Shown: positions 15,119-23,903 of the stretch, piece by piece
Layout of the letters: each line of letters starts with the position of its first letter
Position numbering within the stretch: position 1 is the stretch's first letter
Source of the DNA: an uncultured Alistipes sp.
GTDB taxonomy: Bacteria; Bacteroidota; Bacteroidia; Bacteroidales; Rikenellaceae
Assembly (NCBI GenBank): GCA_944321765.1
Contig: CALUMQ010000018.1
Coordinates: 1-58,242, forward strand
Direction: 5' to 3'
DNA: 58,242 nt
The notes under the pieces: model-generated
What the model was told of the DNA's origin: nothing
What the model saw: only the letters and a program-made list of their open reading frames with translations
Database searches by the model: none
Program-made: the position numbers and the translations under genes

Positions 15119-17950
15119 ATGTTCGACAAGTTTTCAGATCGACACATCGGTGTCAGCAACGAAAAGGAGTTGAAGGCCATGCTCGACGTCATCGGCGTCG
15201 GATCGGTCGATGAACTGATCGCGCAGGTCATCCCCTCCTCCATCCGTCTCAAGAAGCCCCTCGCACTGCCCGCCGAGGGGATGAGCGAATACGAATTCGC
15301 CGCACACATCCGGGCCCTGGCCGACCGCAACCGCACGCTGCGGTCGTTCATCGGCATGGGGTACTACCCCTGCGCGGTGCCGGCGGCCGTGACGCGCAAC
15401 GTCTTCGAGAACCCCGCCTGGTACACCTCCTACACGCCCTATCAGGCCGAGATTTCGCAGGGCCGTCTGGAGGCGCTTCTGAACTTCCAGACCGCCGTGA
15501 TCTCGCTCACCGGCATGCAGATCGGCAACTGCTCGCTGCTCGACGAGGGCACGGCCGCGGCCGAAGCCATGCTGATGATGTTCGCCCTGCGCTCGCGCGA
15601 GGCCGTCAAGGAGGGTCGCAACCAGCTCTTCGTCGACCGCAATATCTTCCCCCAGACGCTCGACGTGCTGCTCACGCGCAGCGAACCCTTCGGCATCGAG
15701 CTCATCATCGACGATTTCGACGAATATGAGTTCACCGGACGCGAGTTCGGCGCCATCGTGCAGTATCCGGCCGCCGACGGCGCCGTGCGCGACTACACGG
15801 ACTTCACCGCCGCGGCGCACGCCCGGGGAGCCCTCGTGACGGCCGTTGCCGACCTGCTCTCGCTGGCCCTGCTCAAGGCACCGGGCGAGTGGGGCGCCGA
15901 TATCGCCGTGGGCTCCACGCAGCGCCTCGGCACGCCCATGGGCTTCGGAGGCCCGAGCGCCGGCTACATGGCCACGCGCGAAGCCTTCAAGCGCAACATG
16001 CCGGGACGCATCATCGGCGTCTCGGTAGACCGCCTGGGCAACAAGGCCCTGCGCATGGCCCTGCAGATGCGCGAACAGCACATCAAGCGCGAGCGCGCCA
16101 CGTCGAACATCTGCACCGCCTCGGCACTCATGGCCTCGATGGTGGGCTTCTACTGCGTCTACAACGGTCCCGAAGGGCTGCTGCGCGCCGCCCGCACGGC
16201 GCATCTGGCCGCCGTGACCGTCGCCCGCGCCCTCGAAGCGCTGGACTACAAACTCGCCTCGAAGGAGTTCTTCGACACGCTGGAGGTCGAGGCCGAGGCC
16301 GCCGTCGTGCAGTCGCTGGCCCTCGACGAGGGGATCAACTTCTTCTATCCGTCGGAGGGCTGCGTACGCATGTCGTTCGACGAGGTGACGACCCCTGCCG
16401 AGGTGGAGGCCGTCGTGCGGATCTTCGCCGCAGCCAAGGGCCGCAAGGCCAAGGCCGTGAAGATGGCCGAGGAGCCGACGATCCCCGCCGCCCTGCGCCG
16501 CCAGTCGGCCTACCTCCAGGAGCCGGTATTCAACAGCTACCGCTCCGAGAGCGCCCTGATGCGCTACATCAAGCGGCTGGAGCTGCGCGACATCTCGCTC
16601 GCCAACTCGATGATCTCCCTCGGATCGTGCACCATGAAGCTCAACGCCGCGGCGCTCATGCAGCCGCTCTCGCTCGCGGGATTCCAGAACATGCACCCCT
16701 TTGCTCCGACGGATCAGGCCGAAGGATACATGGAGCTGATCTCCGAACTGGAGCACGACCTGGCCACGATCACCGGCTTCGCAGCCTGCTCGCTGCAACC
16801 CAACTCGGGCGCCGCCGGCGAATATTCGGGACTGATGGTCATCCGTGCCTACCACCAGAGCCGCGGACAGGGATACCGCAACGTCGTGCTGATCCCCGCC
16901 TCGGCCCACGGCACCAACCCGGCCTCGGCAGCGATGGCCGGCATGAAGATCGTGACGGTAGCCTGCGACGAACGCGGCAACATCGACGTGGAGGATCTCA
17001 AGGCCAAAGCCCGGGAGTACAGCTCGGAGCTGTGCGGACTGATGGTGACCTATCCCTCGACACACGGCGTCTTCGAGAGCCGCATCCGCGAAATCGTCGA
17101 CGCGGTGCACGACGCCGGCGGACAGGTCTACATGGACGGTGCGAACATGAACGCCCAGGTGGGCCTGACGAACCCCGGATACATCGGCGCCGACATTTGC
17201 CATCTGAATCTCCACAAGACCTTCGCCATGCCTCACGGAGGCGGCGGTCCGGGCGTCGGCCCGATCTGCGCAGCCGAACACCTCAAGCCCTTCCTCCCGA
17301 CGCATCCGATCGTTGCCACGGGAGGCGAAGAGGGCATCACGGCCGTAGCGTCGGCACCCTGGGGCTCGGCCATGCTGTTGCCGATCACCTACGGATACAT
17401 CAAGATGCTCGGAGCAAACGGCCTGCGCCGCGCCACCGAGATGGCCATCGTCAACGCCAACTACATGTCGTCGGCCCTCAAGGATGAATACCGCACCTAC
17501 TACTCGGGCGAAACCGGACGCGTGGGACACGAGATGATCCTCGATCTCACGCACTTCAAGAAGGATTTCGACATCGACTGCGGCGACATCGCACACCGTC
17601 TGATGGACTACGGGTTCCATGCCCCGACGCTCTCGTTCCCCGTGCACGAGACGCTGATGGTCGAGCCGACGGAATCGGAGCCCAAGGAGGAGATGGACCG
17701 CTTCATCGAGGCGCTGGTGCAGATCAAGCGCGAATGCGAGGCGGCTGCCGCTGCGGGCGAGAAGAACAACGTGGTGACCAACGCCCCGCATACGGCCGTC
17801 GAACTGGCCGGCGAGTGGCCCCATCCCTATTCACGCATGGAGGCGGCCTTCCCGCTGGAGTGGGTGCGCACGGCGAAGTTCTTCCCCTACGTGACGAAGA
17901 TCGACAACGGATACGGAGACCGCAACCTCTGCTGCCGCAACTGCGACTGA
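15119..17950 (+). CDS. gcvP: Glycine dehydrogenase (decarboxylating), single-chain P-protein
   Basis: This 943-residue protein is the fused P-protein of the glycine cleavage system. It uses PLP to decarboxylate glycine and passes the aminomethyl group to lipoyl-GcvH. The N-terminal half begins FSDRHIGVSNEKE and contains MGYYPCAVPAAVTRN, NPAWYTSYTPYQAEISQGRLE and the LGSCTMKLN junction near its middle. The PLP lysine is Lys700 in HKTFAMPHGGGGPG. The ATG at 15119 was chosen over longer in-frame starts because the family begins with this segment and the promoter lies 5' of it. No gcvT or gcvH lies nearby, so the system is split in this genome. Confidence 0.96.
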   Translation: MFDKFSDRHIGVSNEKELKAMLDVIGVGSVDELIAQVIPSSIRLKKPLALPAEGMSEYEFAAHIRALADRNRTLRSFIGMGYYPCAVPAAVTRNVFENPAWYTSYTPYQAEISQGRLEALLNFQTAVISLTGMQIGNCSLLDEGTAAAEAMLMMFALRSREAVKEGRNQLFVDRNIFPQTLDVLLTRSEPFGIELIIDDFDEYEFTGREFGAIVQYPAADGAVRDYTDFTAAAHARGALVTAVADLLSLALLKAPGEWGADIAVGSTQRLGTPMGFGGPSAGYMATREAFKRNMPGRIIGVSVDRLGNKALRMALQMREQHIKRERATSNICTASALMASMVGFYCVYNGPEGLLRAARTAHLAAVTVARALEALDYKLASKEFFDTLEVEAEAAVVQSLALDEGINFFYPSEGCVRMSFDEVTTPAEVEAVVRIFAAAKGRKAKAVKMAEEPTIPAALRRQSAYLQEPVFNSYRSESALMRYIKRLELRDISLANSMISLGSCTMKLNAAALMQPLSLAGFQNMHPFAPTDQAEGYMELISELEHDLATITGFAACSLQPNSGAAGEYSGLMVIRAYHQSRGQGYRNVVLIPASAHGTNPASAAMAGMKIVTVACDERGNIDVEDLKAKAREYSSELCGLMVTYPSTHGVFESRIREIVDAVHDAGGQVYMDGANMNAQVGLTNPGYIGADICHLNLHKTFAMPHGGGGPGVGPICAAEHLKPFLPTHPIVATGGEEGITAVASAPWGSAMLLPITYGYIKMLGANGLRRATEMAIVNANYMSSALKDEYRTYYSGETGRVGHEMILDLTHFKKDFDIDCGDIAHRLMDYGFHAPTLSFPVHETLMVEPTESEPKEEMDRFIEALVQIKRECEAAAAAGEKNNVVTNAPHTAVELAGEWPHPYSRMEAAFPLEWVRTAKFFPYVTKIDNGYGDRNLCCRNCD

Positions 17951-18015
17951 CACCGGTAAGCGGAGAGGTCTGTCCGGGCGGCACGACCGGGTGTTCCGGG
18001 CAGCTCCGAAACCCG

Positions 18016-18049
18016 AAAAACGGCGGCGAAAGGTTTCGCCGCCGTTTTT
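18016..18049 (+). terminator. Terminator of gcvP
   Basis: AAAAACGGCGGCGAAA pairs fully with TTTCGCCGCCGTTTTT around GG. The stem is symmetrical, so it could stop transcription in both directions. Confidence 0.9.
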
Positions 18050-18095
18050 ATGCGGTGCGGCATGATTTTCGGGAGACAAAAAGTCGTCCGAGAAT

Positions 18096-18126
18096 TTGGC
18101 AACTCGCGCCGAAGTGCGTACCTTTG
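18096..18126 (+). promoter_or_regulatory. Promoter of the SlyD-like gene
   Basis: TTG (in TTTGG) at 18096-18098 and the perfect TACCTTTG at 18119-18126 are separated by 20 nt. The leader before the ATG is about 140 nt. Confidence 0.78.
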
Positions 18127-18200
18127 ACCGCTCTGAGGAGAATTGGCAAAACAGAGAGGCCGGCGCCGATATCCGACCGGGAACCGGAGAGGCTGCAACC

Positions 18201-18224
18201 CCGGAATGCCGGAATACCGGAATG
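18201..18224 (+). repeat. Three tandem 8-bp units in the slyD leader
   Basis: CCGGAATG, CCGGAATA and CCGGAATG occur back to back in the predicted 5' untranslated region. Function is unknown. It may be slippage or a short structure. Confidence 0.7.
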
Positions 18225-18268
18225 CCTTCTCCGTAGAAAAAACGACAAACTCTTAAAAGCACATACAC

Positions 18269-18817
18269 ATGAAAGTAGAACCGAACAAAATGGTCGGCGT
18301 AGATTACAAACTCACCGTCGACGGACAGATCGCAGACCAGTCGCGCCCCGGACAGCCGCTGGAGTTCATCTTCGGAACGGGCATGCTGCTTCCGAAATTC
18401 GAGGAGGCCATCCTGGGCAAGGAGCCCGGAGACTCGGTATCGTTCACCCTTTCGCCGAAGGACGGCTACGGTGAGGTAATCGAGGAGGCGATCGTCAACC
18501 TGCCGAAGAACATCTTCATGGTCGACGGCAAGCTGGCCGAGGATATCCTCTTCGAGGGGAGCCAGGTGCCGATGAGCGACGCCCAGGGCAACCGCATGAT
18601 GGGTACGGTCAAGGAGGTCGGCGACGAGCACGTGAAGATGGACTTCAACCACCCGATGGCCGGCAAGACGCTCAACTTCGAGGTTGAGGTGGTGTCGGTG
18701 CGCGACGTGACGCCCGAGGATCTGCAGGGACACTGCTCGTGCGGATCGTGCGGCGGCGACCACGGATGCGGCGACGGCTGCTGCGACGACCACGACGGAC
18801 ACTGCAACTGCCACTAA
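18269..18817 (+). CDS. slyD: FKBP-type peptidyl-prolyl cis-trans isomerase, SlyD-like, with metal-binding tail
   Basis: This 182-residue cytoplasmic PPIase/chaperone has the bacterial SlyD layout. The split FKBP domain has VDYKLTVDGQIAD, then GTGMLLPKFEEAILGKEPGDSV and the inserted IF (chaperone) loop around NLPKNIFMVDG. The FKBP domain closes with TLNFEVEVVSVRDVTPEDL. The last 30 residues are a Cys/His/Asp-rich tail with ten Cys and five His residues. In E. coli this kind of tail stores and delivers nickel and other metals. It has its own promoter and a terminator, so it is likely monocistronic. Confidence 0.92.
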   Translation: MKVEPNKMVGVDYKLTVDGQIADQSRPGQPLEFIFGTGMLLPKFEEAILGKEPGDSVSFTLSPKDGYGEVIEEAIVNLPKNIFMVDGKLAEDILFEGSQVPMSDAQGNRMMGTVKEVGDEHVKMDFNHPMAGKTLNFEVEVVSVRDVTPEDLQGHCSCGSCGGDHGCGDGCCDDHDGHCNCH

Positions 18818-18843
18818 TCCTGTCGCTGGCCGACCAGGAACCG

Positions 18844-18870
18844 ACCGGAGCCTTTCCGCTCCGGTTTTTG
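18844..18870 (+). terminator. Terminator of the SlyD-like gene
   Basis: ACCGGAGC pairs with GCTCCGGT around CTTTCC, followed by a T-rich tail. It separates slyD from the kinase-like gene, although no promoter is visible in the 49 nt that follow. Confidence 0.85.
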
Positions 18871-18919
18871 TTTTTCGCCGGAGCTCCGTCGGTTCCAGGC
18901 CGGCAGCTGCCGTTCCGTC

Positions 18920-20176
18920 ATGTACACGCTTCGTCAATACCTCTTCGCACTCTCCGATCCCGAGGGGCTTCTGCGCTCGCTGCGGGATGTCGAGGTGTGT
19001 CGCGACGCGTCGGGAGCGCTGCAATATTCGACCGGCAACAGCGCCGTCGTCTTCCGCATCCGTCATGAAGGGCGCATCGAATCGCTGCGCTGCTACCTGC
19101 GGCCGATGCGTCATCTACGCGAAATCTACGGACCGCGGCATCTCGAACGGGAGCTCTTCATCTACGATGCGGCAGGTCGCGGCCGGTGGGTCGACGTGGT
19201 CCTCGGCGAATGGATCGAGGGCGAGACGCTCTCCGATGCAACGGAGCATGCCGTGGCGGCACGCGACATGCAGCGGCTGCAGCATCTGGCCGAGGCATTC
19301 GACCGTCTGGCCGCCGTGATGATCTCCGACGACCGTGCGCACGGAGACCTCAAACCCGAGAACATCATCGTCGATCGGGCGGGTGAACTCCATCCGATCG
19401 ACTTCGACGCGGCGTTTCTTCCGGCATTCGCCGGAGAGCCGAGTCCCGAGTTGGGAACGGCGGCCTACCAGCACCCGGCCCGTACGACGGCGGACTTCGA
19501 CGCACAGCTCGACGACTACCCTGCCGCACTGATCTCGACCGCACTGCACGCCCTGGCACTCGACCCCGCACTCGAAGGGCGTCATGCCCCGACCGACGGG
19601 CTGCTCTTCACCCCTGAACGCATCCTGAAGGGTACGGACGAGGCCTATCAAGAGGTCATGGCGCTGTTCGAACGCCGCGGTATGGCCCTCCGTTATCGGA
19701 TTGCGCAACTGCTGACCTCCCCGTCGCTGCAGCTCTTCGGACTGGCCGGATTGTTGGAGGCTTCGGTGCGTGAGGCGAACGGGACTGCGGAGTGTGACGA
19801 TTCGCAAATGCCCGAACTGTATGTCGAGGCCGGACGGTGGGGATTCCGCACGCCGCAGCGCGTGGTCATCCCGCCGCTCTACGACAACGGCTTCGACTTC
19901 TCCGAAGGGCTGGCGGCCGTGTTGCTGGGCAGCACGTGGCACTTCATCGACACGCAGGGACAGATTCGGCTGAGCTGTCCCGGATGCGACTCGGTCAAGC
20001 CGTTCCGCAACGGCCGGGCAAAGGTCCACAGTTACGGGCGAAGCGGCGAGATCATCCGTCGCGGAGCGTCGTTCGCCTGGCAGTGGGAAACCGCAGCGCC
20101 TGCCGGCGCCGATCGGACGGGCATCGATTCACCGGAAGAGCCCGCCGTCGCGTGTGCGGATTTTCGACGCAAATGA
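18920..20176 (+). CDS. Ser/Thr-kinase-like protein with C-terminal WG-repeat region
   Basis: This 418-residue cytoplasmic protein has a eukaryote-like kinase fold in its first 260 residues: a Gly-loop-like STGNSAVVFRI near 37-47, the catalytic loop HGDLKPENII with Asp143 and Asn148, and a DFG equivalent Asp161-Phe-Asp. The beta-3 Lys of the usual VAIK motif appears to be replaced by Arg57 in ESLRC, so activity is uncertain. Residues from about 300 contain WG-type repeats (GRWGFRTPQRVVIPPLYDNGFDFSEGLAAV). It starts 49 nt after the slyD terminator with no visible promoter. It heads a run with DUF4954, VWA and a second WG protein. Confidence 0.75.
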   Translation: MYTLRQYLFALSDPEGLLRSLRDVEVCRDASGALQYSTGNSAVVFRIRHEGRIESLRCYLRPMRHLREIYGPRHLERELFIYDAAGRGRWVDVVLGEWIEGETLSDATEHAVAARDMQRLQHLAEAFDRLAAVMISDDRAHGDLKPENIIVDRAGELHPIDFDAAFLPAFAGEPSPELGTAAYQHPARTTADFDAQLDDYPAALISTALHALALDPALEGRHAPTDGLLFTPERILKGTDEAYQEVMALFERRGMALRYRIAQLLTSPSLQLFGLAGLLEASVREANGTAECDDSQMPELYVEAGRWGFRTPQRVVIPPLYDNGFDFSEGLAAVLLGSTWHFIDTQGQIRLSCPGCDSVKPFRNGRAKVHSYGRSGEIIRRGASFAWQWETAAPAGADRTGIDSPEEPAVACADFRRK

Positions 20177-20177
20177 T

Positions 20178-20185
20178 TATCTTTG
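20178..20185 (+). promoter_or_regulatory. -7 promoter box of the DUF4954 gene
   Basis: A perfect TATCTTTG begins 1 nt after the upstream stop codon and ends 12 nt before the ATG at 20198. No clean -33 TTG is present. It suggests that transcription can also begin inside the cluster. Confidence 0.6.
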
Positions 20186-20197
20186 CAATCAAAGAGT

Positions 20198-21940
20198 ATG
20201 GAAAAAGAGGCTTTCAGATCGTTGACCGCAGCGGAGATCGCCGCGCTCGAGGCGCTCGGCAATACGGCCGAGGCATGGGACAAGGTATCGGTAGCGGAGG
20301 ACTTTCAACCCGCACAACTTCTTCAGAGCCATTTTGAAGGGGTGGTCGAGATCGGGTCCGGATCCCGCGTCGTCCGTTCGTGTGTCAAGAACTACCGGCT
20401 CGGCAAACGGGTGACGGTCGAGAGCGTCACGGTCCTCGAATGCCGCCGCCGTTCGTCGTTCGGAAACGGCGTCGGCGTGGCCACGATGAACGAGTGCGGC
20501 GGCCGTACGGTGAAGATCTACGACACGATGTCGGCGCAGATCGCCTATGTGATGGCCGTCTACCGTCACCGTCATCAGACCCTTGCCGCCCTGGAGCGCA
20601 TGATCGACGCCTATGCCGGGGAGCGCTCTTCGACAACGGGCGAGGTGGGAGACGACAGCCGGATCACCGGCGCACGGTTCATCCGCGAGGTGCGCATCGG
20701 CCGCAACGTGACGATCGACGGCGCCTCGGCGCTCGAAAACGGCACGCTGTGTGACGGTGTGCGCATCGGCGTCGACGTCAAGGCCTACGACTTTATCGTT
20801 GCCGAAGGCTCCGTCGTCGACAACGGCACGACCCTCGAACGGTGCTTCGTGGGCGAAAGCTGCCGCATGGACAAGGGCTTCTCGGCCGCCGAGTCGCTCT
20901 TCTTCGCCAATTCGCACTGTGAAAACGGCGAAGCCGCGGCGATCTTTGCCGGGCCCTACACCGTTTCGCATCACAAATCGTCGCTGCTCATCGCCGGGAT
21001 GTTCTCGTTCTTCAACGCCGGAAGCGGCTCGAACCAGAGCAACCACCTCTTCAAGAGCGGGGCCGTGCACCAGGCCGTGCACCTCAGAGGCTGCAAGTTC
21101 GCCAGCGGGGCCTACGTCATGTCGCCGGCCCTCGAGGGAGCCTTCACGATGATCATGGGCCACCACTCCTACCACCACGACACCTCGGCGCTGCCCTTCT
21201 CCTACCTGATCGAACGCGACGGACACTCGCGGCTGATGCCCGGGGCGAATCTCACCAGCTACGGAACCGTGCGCGACATCGAGAAGTGGCCGGCGCGCGA
21301 CCGCCGCACGGTGGAACGCGACGTCATCAACTTCGAGGAGTACACCCCCTACCTTACGCAGGCCATGCTCCGGGCCGTGGAGACGCTTCACACGCTGCGC
21401 GAGCAGGATCCCGACGCCGCCGAATACTCTTACAACAAGACACTGATCCGCGCCGCCGCCCTGGAGCGGGGGCTGCAGCTCTACAACAAGGCCATCGTCG
21501 CATCGCTCGGAGCGATGCTCGACTGCGGAGCCGACGACGCCCGTTATGACGGCAGCGGCGACTGGTTCGACGTGGCCGGACAATTCATCACGCGCCGCGA
21601 GATGGAGCGCACGCTCAAGGCCGTCGACCGGGGAGAGATCACCTCGACGGCGGCTCTGGACAACCGCTTCCGGGTCTTCGCAATGCACTACGACGACTAC
21701 GCCCACAGCTGGGCATTGCAGCTCTACGCCTCGCTGCTGGGGCACCGCCCCACCATCGAGGAGTTCTCCGATGCCGTCAATGCCGGGCGCAACGCCCGGG
21801 AGGCGATGCGCCGCATGACGGACGCCGACCGCAAGCGGGACGAATCGCTCGACATGGCCGTCGGCTATGGACTCGATGCCGCCACCGAGGAGGAGCGCAT
21901 CGAGGACTACTGCACCGTGCGCGGTCTCGAGAGGCCTTGA
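20198..21940 (+). CDS. DUF4954 family protein (left-handed beta-helix plus helical C-terminus)
   Basis: This 580-residue protein has repeated hexapeptide-like turns between about residues 60 and 330 (for example VVEIGSGSRVVRSCVKNYRLGKRVTVESV and GVRIGVDVKAYDFIVAEGSVVDNG), as in acyl- or nucleotidyl-transferases of the LbH class. It also has the family landmarks NAGSGSNQSNHLFKSGAVHQAVHLRGC and MGHHSYHHDTSALPFSYLIER. The C-terminal 200 residues are helical. No function is established for the family. It lies between the kinase-like and VWA genes, with its own -7 box, so membership in their system is not certain. Confidence 0.8.
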   Translation: MEKEAFRSLTAAEIAALEALGNTAEAWDKVSVAEDFQPAQLLQSHFEGVVEIGSGSRVVRSCVKNYRLGKRVTVESVTVLECRRRSSFGNGVGVATMNECGGRTVKIYDTMSAQIAYVMAVYRHRHQTLAALERMIDAYAGERSSTTGEVGDDSRITGARFIREVRIGRNVTIDGASALENGTLCDGVRIGVDVKAYDFIVAEGSVVDNGTTLERCFVGESCRMDKGFSAAESLFFANSHCENGEAAAIFAGPYTVSHHKSSLLIAGMFSFFNAGSGSNQSNHLFKSGAVHQAVHLRGCKFASGAYVMSPALEGAFTMIMGHHSYHHDTSALPFSYLIERDGHSRLMPGANLTSYGTVRDIEKWPARDRRTVERDVINFEEYTPYLTQAMLRAVETLHTLREQDPDAAEYSYNKTLIRAAALERGLQLYNKAIVASLGAMLDCGADDARYDGSGDWFDVAGQFITRREMERTLKAVDRGEITSTAALDNRFRVFAMHYDDYAHSWALQLYASLLGHRPTIEEFSDAVNAGRNAREAMRRMTDADRKRDESLDMAVGYGLDAATEEERIEDYCTVRGLERP

Positions 21941-22001
21941 CCCGAATCTGACTTCTCGATACCGCCACGAAACAACGAAAAAACTCTTTCCCGGACAGAC
22001 A

Positions 22002-22859
22002 ATGTATACGCAAAGTATCACACGCACACACCGCACGGCCTTCATCCTGCTCATCGACGGATCGGGCTCGATGAGCGAACGCATCCGCTTCGCAGGCCGC
22101 GCGATGAGCAAGTCGGAGGCCGTGACCGACATCACCAACGGGCTGTTGTTCGAACTCATCGAACGTGCCCGACGCAACGACGGAGTCCGTGACTATTACG
22201 ACATCGCCGTGCTCGGATATTCGGGCAACGACGAGGTCTATTCGCTGCTGCCGGGAACTCAGCCGATGCACTCCGTCACCGAGCTGGCGGCCCTGGAGCC
22301 GCAGGTGAGACGCCGCACGATCGAGTGCCGGCAGCCCGACGGTTCGATCGCCCTGCGCGAGGTGCCGACTCCGGTATGGGTGGAGGCCACGGCTGCCGGG
22401 CAGACGCCGATGTATGAGGCCATGCGTCAGGCCCGCGACCTGGCGGCAGCATGGTGCGCCCATCCGGCCCACGCCGGGAGCTTCCCGCCGACGATCTTCA
22501 ACATCACCGACGGCGAGGCGACCGACTGTTCGGAGGAGGAGCTGATTGCCATCTCGGAGCAGATCCGCACGCTCGGCACCTCCGACGGAAACGTCCTGCT
22601 GCTCAACATCCATATTGCGGCCGACGACACCCAGCGCACGGTATTCTTCCCGTCGGAGGAGGAGACCGACCTTCCGAACCGCTACGCCTCGACGCTCTAC
22701 CGTGCGTCAAGCGTCATGCCGGCGATCTTCAACGAAGCCATCCGCGAGGCCAAGGGGCCGGGAGCTCTTCCGCCCTTCCGCGGCATGAGCTACAACGCCT
22801 CGCTCGACGAACTGATCGCCATGCTCAACATCGGATCCATCAGCGTAAAAACCGAATAG
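22002..22859 (+). CDS. VWA (von Willebrand factor A) domain protein, TerY-like
   Basis: This 285-residue protein is essentially one VWA domain. The metal-ion-dependent adhesion site is complete: Asp19-x-Ser21-x-Ser23 in LIDGSGSMSE, Thr135 in GQTPMYEAM and Asp170 in NITDGEATD. No signal peptide or membrane helix is seen, so it is cytoplasmic. Such stand-alone VWA proteins resemble TerY, which is coupled to kinases and phosphatases in stress-response gene triads. It lies 61 nt after DUF4954 and just 2 nt before the WG-repeat pseudokinase gene, so those two are translated together and probably interact. Confidence 0.85.
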   Translation: MYTQSITRTHRTAFILLIDGSGSMSERIRFAGRAMSKSEAVTDITNGLLFELIERARRNDGVRDYYDIAVLGYSGNDEVYSLLPGTQPMHSVTELAALEPQVRRRTIECRQPDGSIALREVPTPVWVEATAAGQTPMYEAMRQARDLAAAWCAHPAHAGSFPPTIFNITDGEATDCSEEELIAISEQIRTLGTSDGNVLLLNIHIAADDTQRTVFFPSEEETDLPNRYASTLYRASSVMPAIFNEAIREAKGPGALPPFRGMSYNASLDELIAMLNIGSISVKTE

Positions 22860-22861
22860 TC

Positions 22862-23854
22862 ATGGTTGCCACGATACAGACCTTCACACGGGCCCTGCAG
22901 ACGCCCGACCTCTCGTTCCGCACGCTGGGCGAGGCACGTCCAGTACTGGATGCCAACGGGCTTCCGCGACTGATGCGCACGACGCGCTTCGCCGAGGCCG
23001 AGATCTCGTGGCAGGGACGCCGCTGGCTGCTGGCTCTGCCGCTCTCGCCGGCGGCTCTGTTCACCCTCGAACGGACCCTGCAGCAGATGGCGCGGTGCAG
23101 CTCGCCCTGGCTCCCGGAGTGCCGGCTGCTCCGCGGCGAGATGTCGTGGTACGGCCCCACGGGAACACCCCGAAGCTACGACCTGTTGTTGCAGCTCCTG
23201 CCCGAAGGCCGAAGTTTCGACGAAGCGCTGTGCTGCGAAGGCGGCGAACGGCTCGTCGAGGAGCTCGACGCCCTGCAGCAGGAGTTGCGGCGGCTGAATC
23301 TCTGTCACGGCAACCTGCGCCGTGACAACCTCCGCTGGACGGGCCGGCGCTTCGTACCCATCCGCTTCTACGATGCCGGAGTGGGAACGCCCGAGCGCGA
23401 CGATGCCGCGTTCGACACCCTGCGGCAGGAGGTGCTCCGCGCCGCGGGAATCCCGGGCGTCAGCGACGTCGAGGCGGACTATGAAGCTCCCGGCCGCTGG
23501 CCGGGCCATCGCTGGGTGAGCAACCTCTTCGAAGGGATGGTCTGCGTCGAGGACGAGACGGGCTACGGATACGTCGATGCCGAGAACCGTCCGGTCATCG
23601 CATCGCAGTACCTTTGGGCCGGGGATTTCCACGAAGGACGCGCCGAGGTGCAGACCGCCGAAGGCATGGGGCTGATCGACCGCCAGGGGCACTATGTCAT
23701 ACCGCCGGAGTACGAAATCGTCTCCTACGTCCCGGCCGAGAGCGTCTCGCACGTGCGGCAGAACGGCCGCTGGGCGTTGTTCGACTACCTCGGGCGGAGA
23801 ATCTCCCCGTTCGTGGAGGACGGAGAGCGTCTCGGCGTCTGGGCGGAGGCGTAA
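22862..23854 (+). CDS. Kinase-fold pseudokinase with WG repeats
   Basis: This 330-residue protein has a degenerate kinase-like region: CHGNLRRDNLRW at residues 148-159 aligns with the HxD catalytic loop, but the Asp is Asn151, while Asn156 and a later Asp171 (RFYDAGVG) remain. The C-terminal 115 residues contain three WG-type repeats, GYGYVDAENRPVIASQYLWAG, GMGLIDRQGHYVIPPEYE and RWALFDYLGRRISPF. It is therefore probably a binding or scaffold partner rather than an enzyme. It shares the domain order of the kinase-like protein at 18920-20176 and begins 2 nt after the VWA stop. I infer the pseudokinase state from the motif alone. Confidence 0.68.
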   Translation: MVATIQTFTRALQTPDLSFRTLGEARPVLDANGLPRLMRTTRFAEAEISWQGRRWLLALPLSPAALFTLERTLQQMARCSSPWLPECRLLRGEMSWYGPTGTPRSYDLLLQLLPEGRSFDEALCCEGGERLVEELDALQQELRRLNLCHGNLRRDNLRWTGRRFVPIRFYDAGVGTPERDDAAFDTLRQEVLRAAGIPGVSDVEADYEAPGRWPGHRWVSNLFEGMVCVEDETGYGYVDAENRPVIASQYLWAGDFHEGRAEVQTAEGMGLIDRQGHYVIPPEYEIVSYVPAESVSHVRQNGRWALFDYLGRRISPFVEDGERLGVWAEA

Positions 23855-23903
23855 GTCAATTCATTAAAAATCAGCAATTAAAACAATTAAAAACGACAAC
23901 CAT

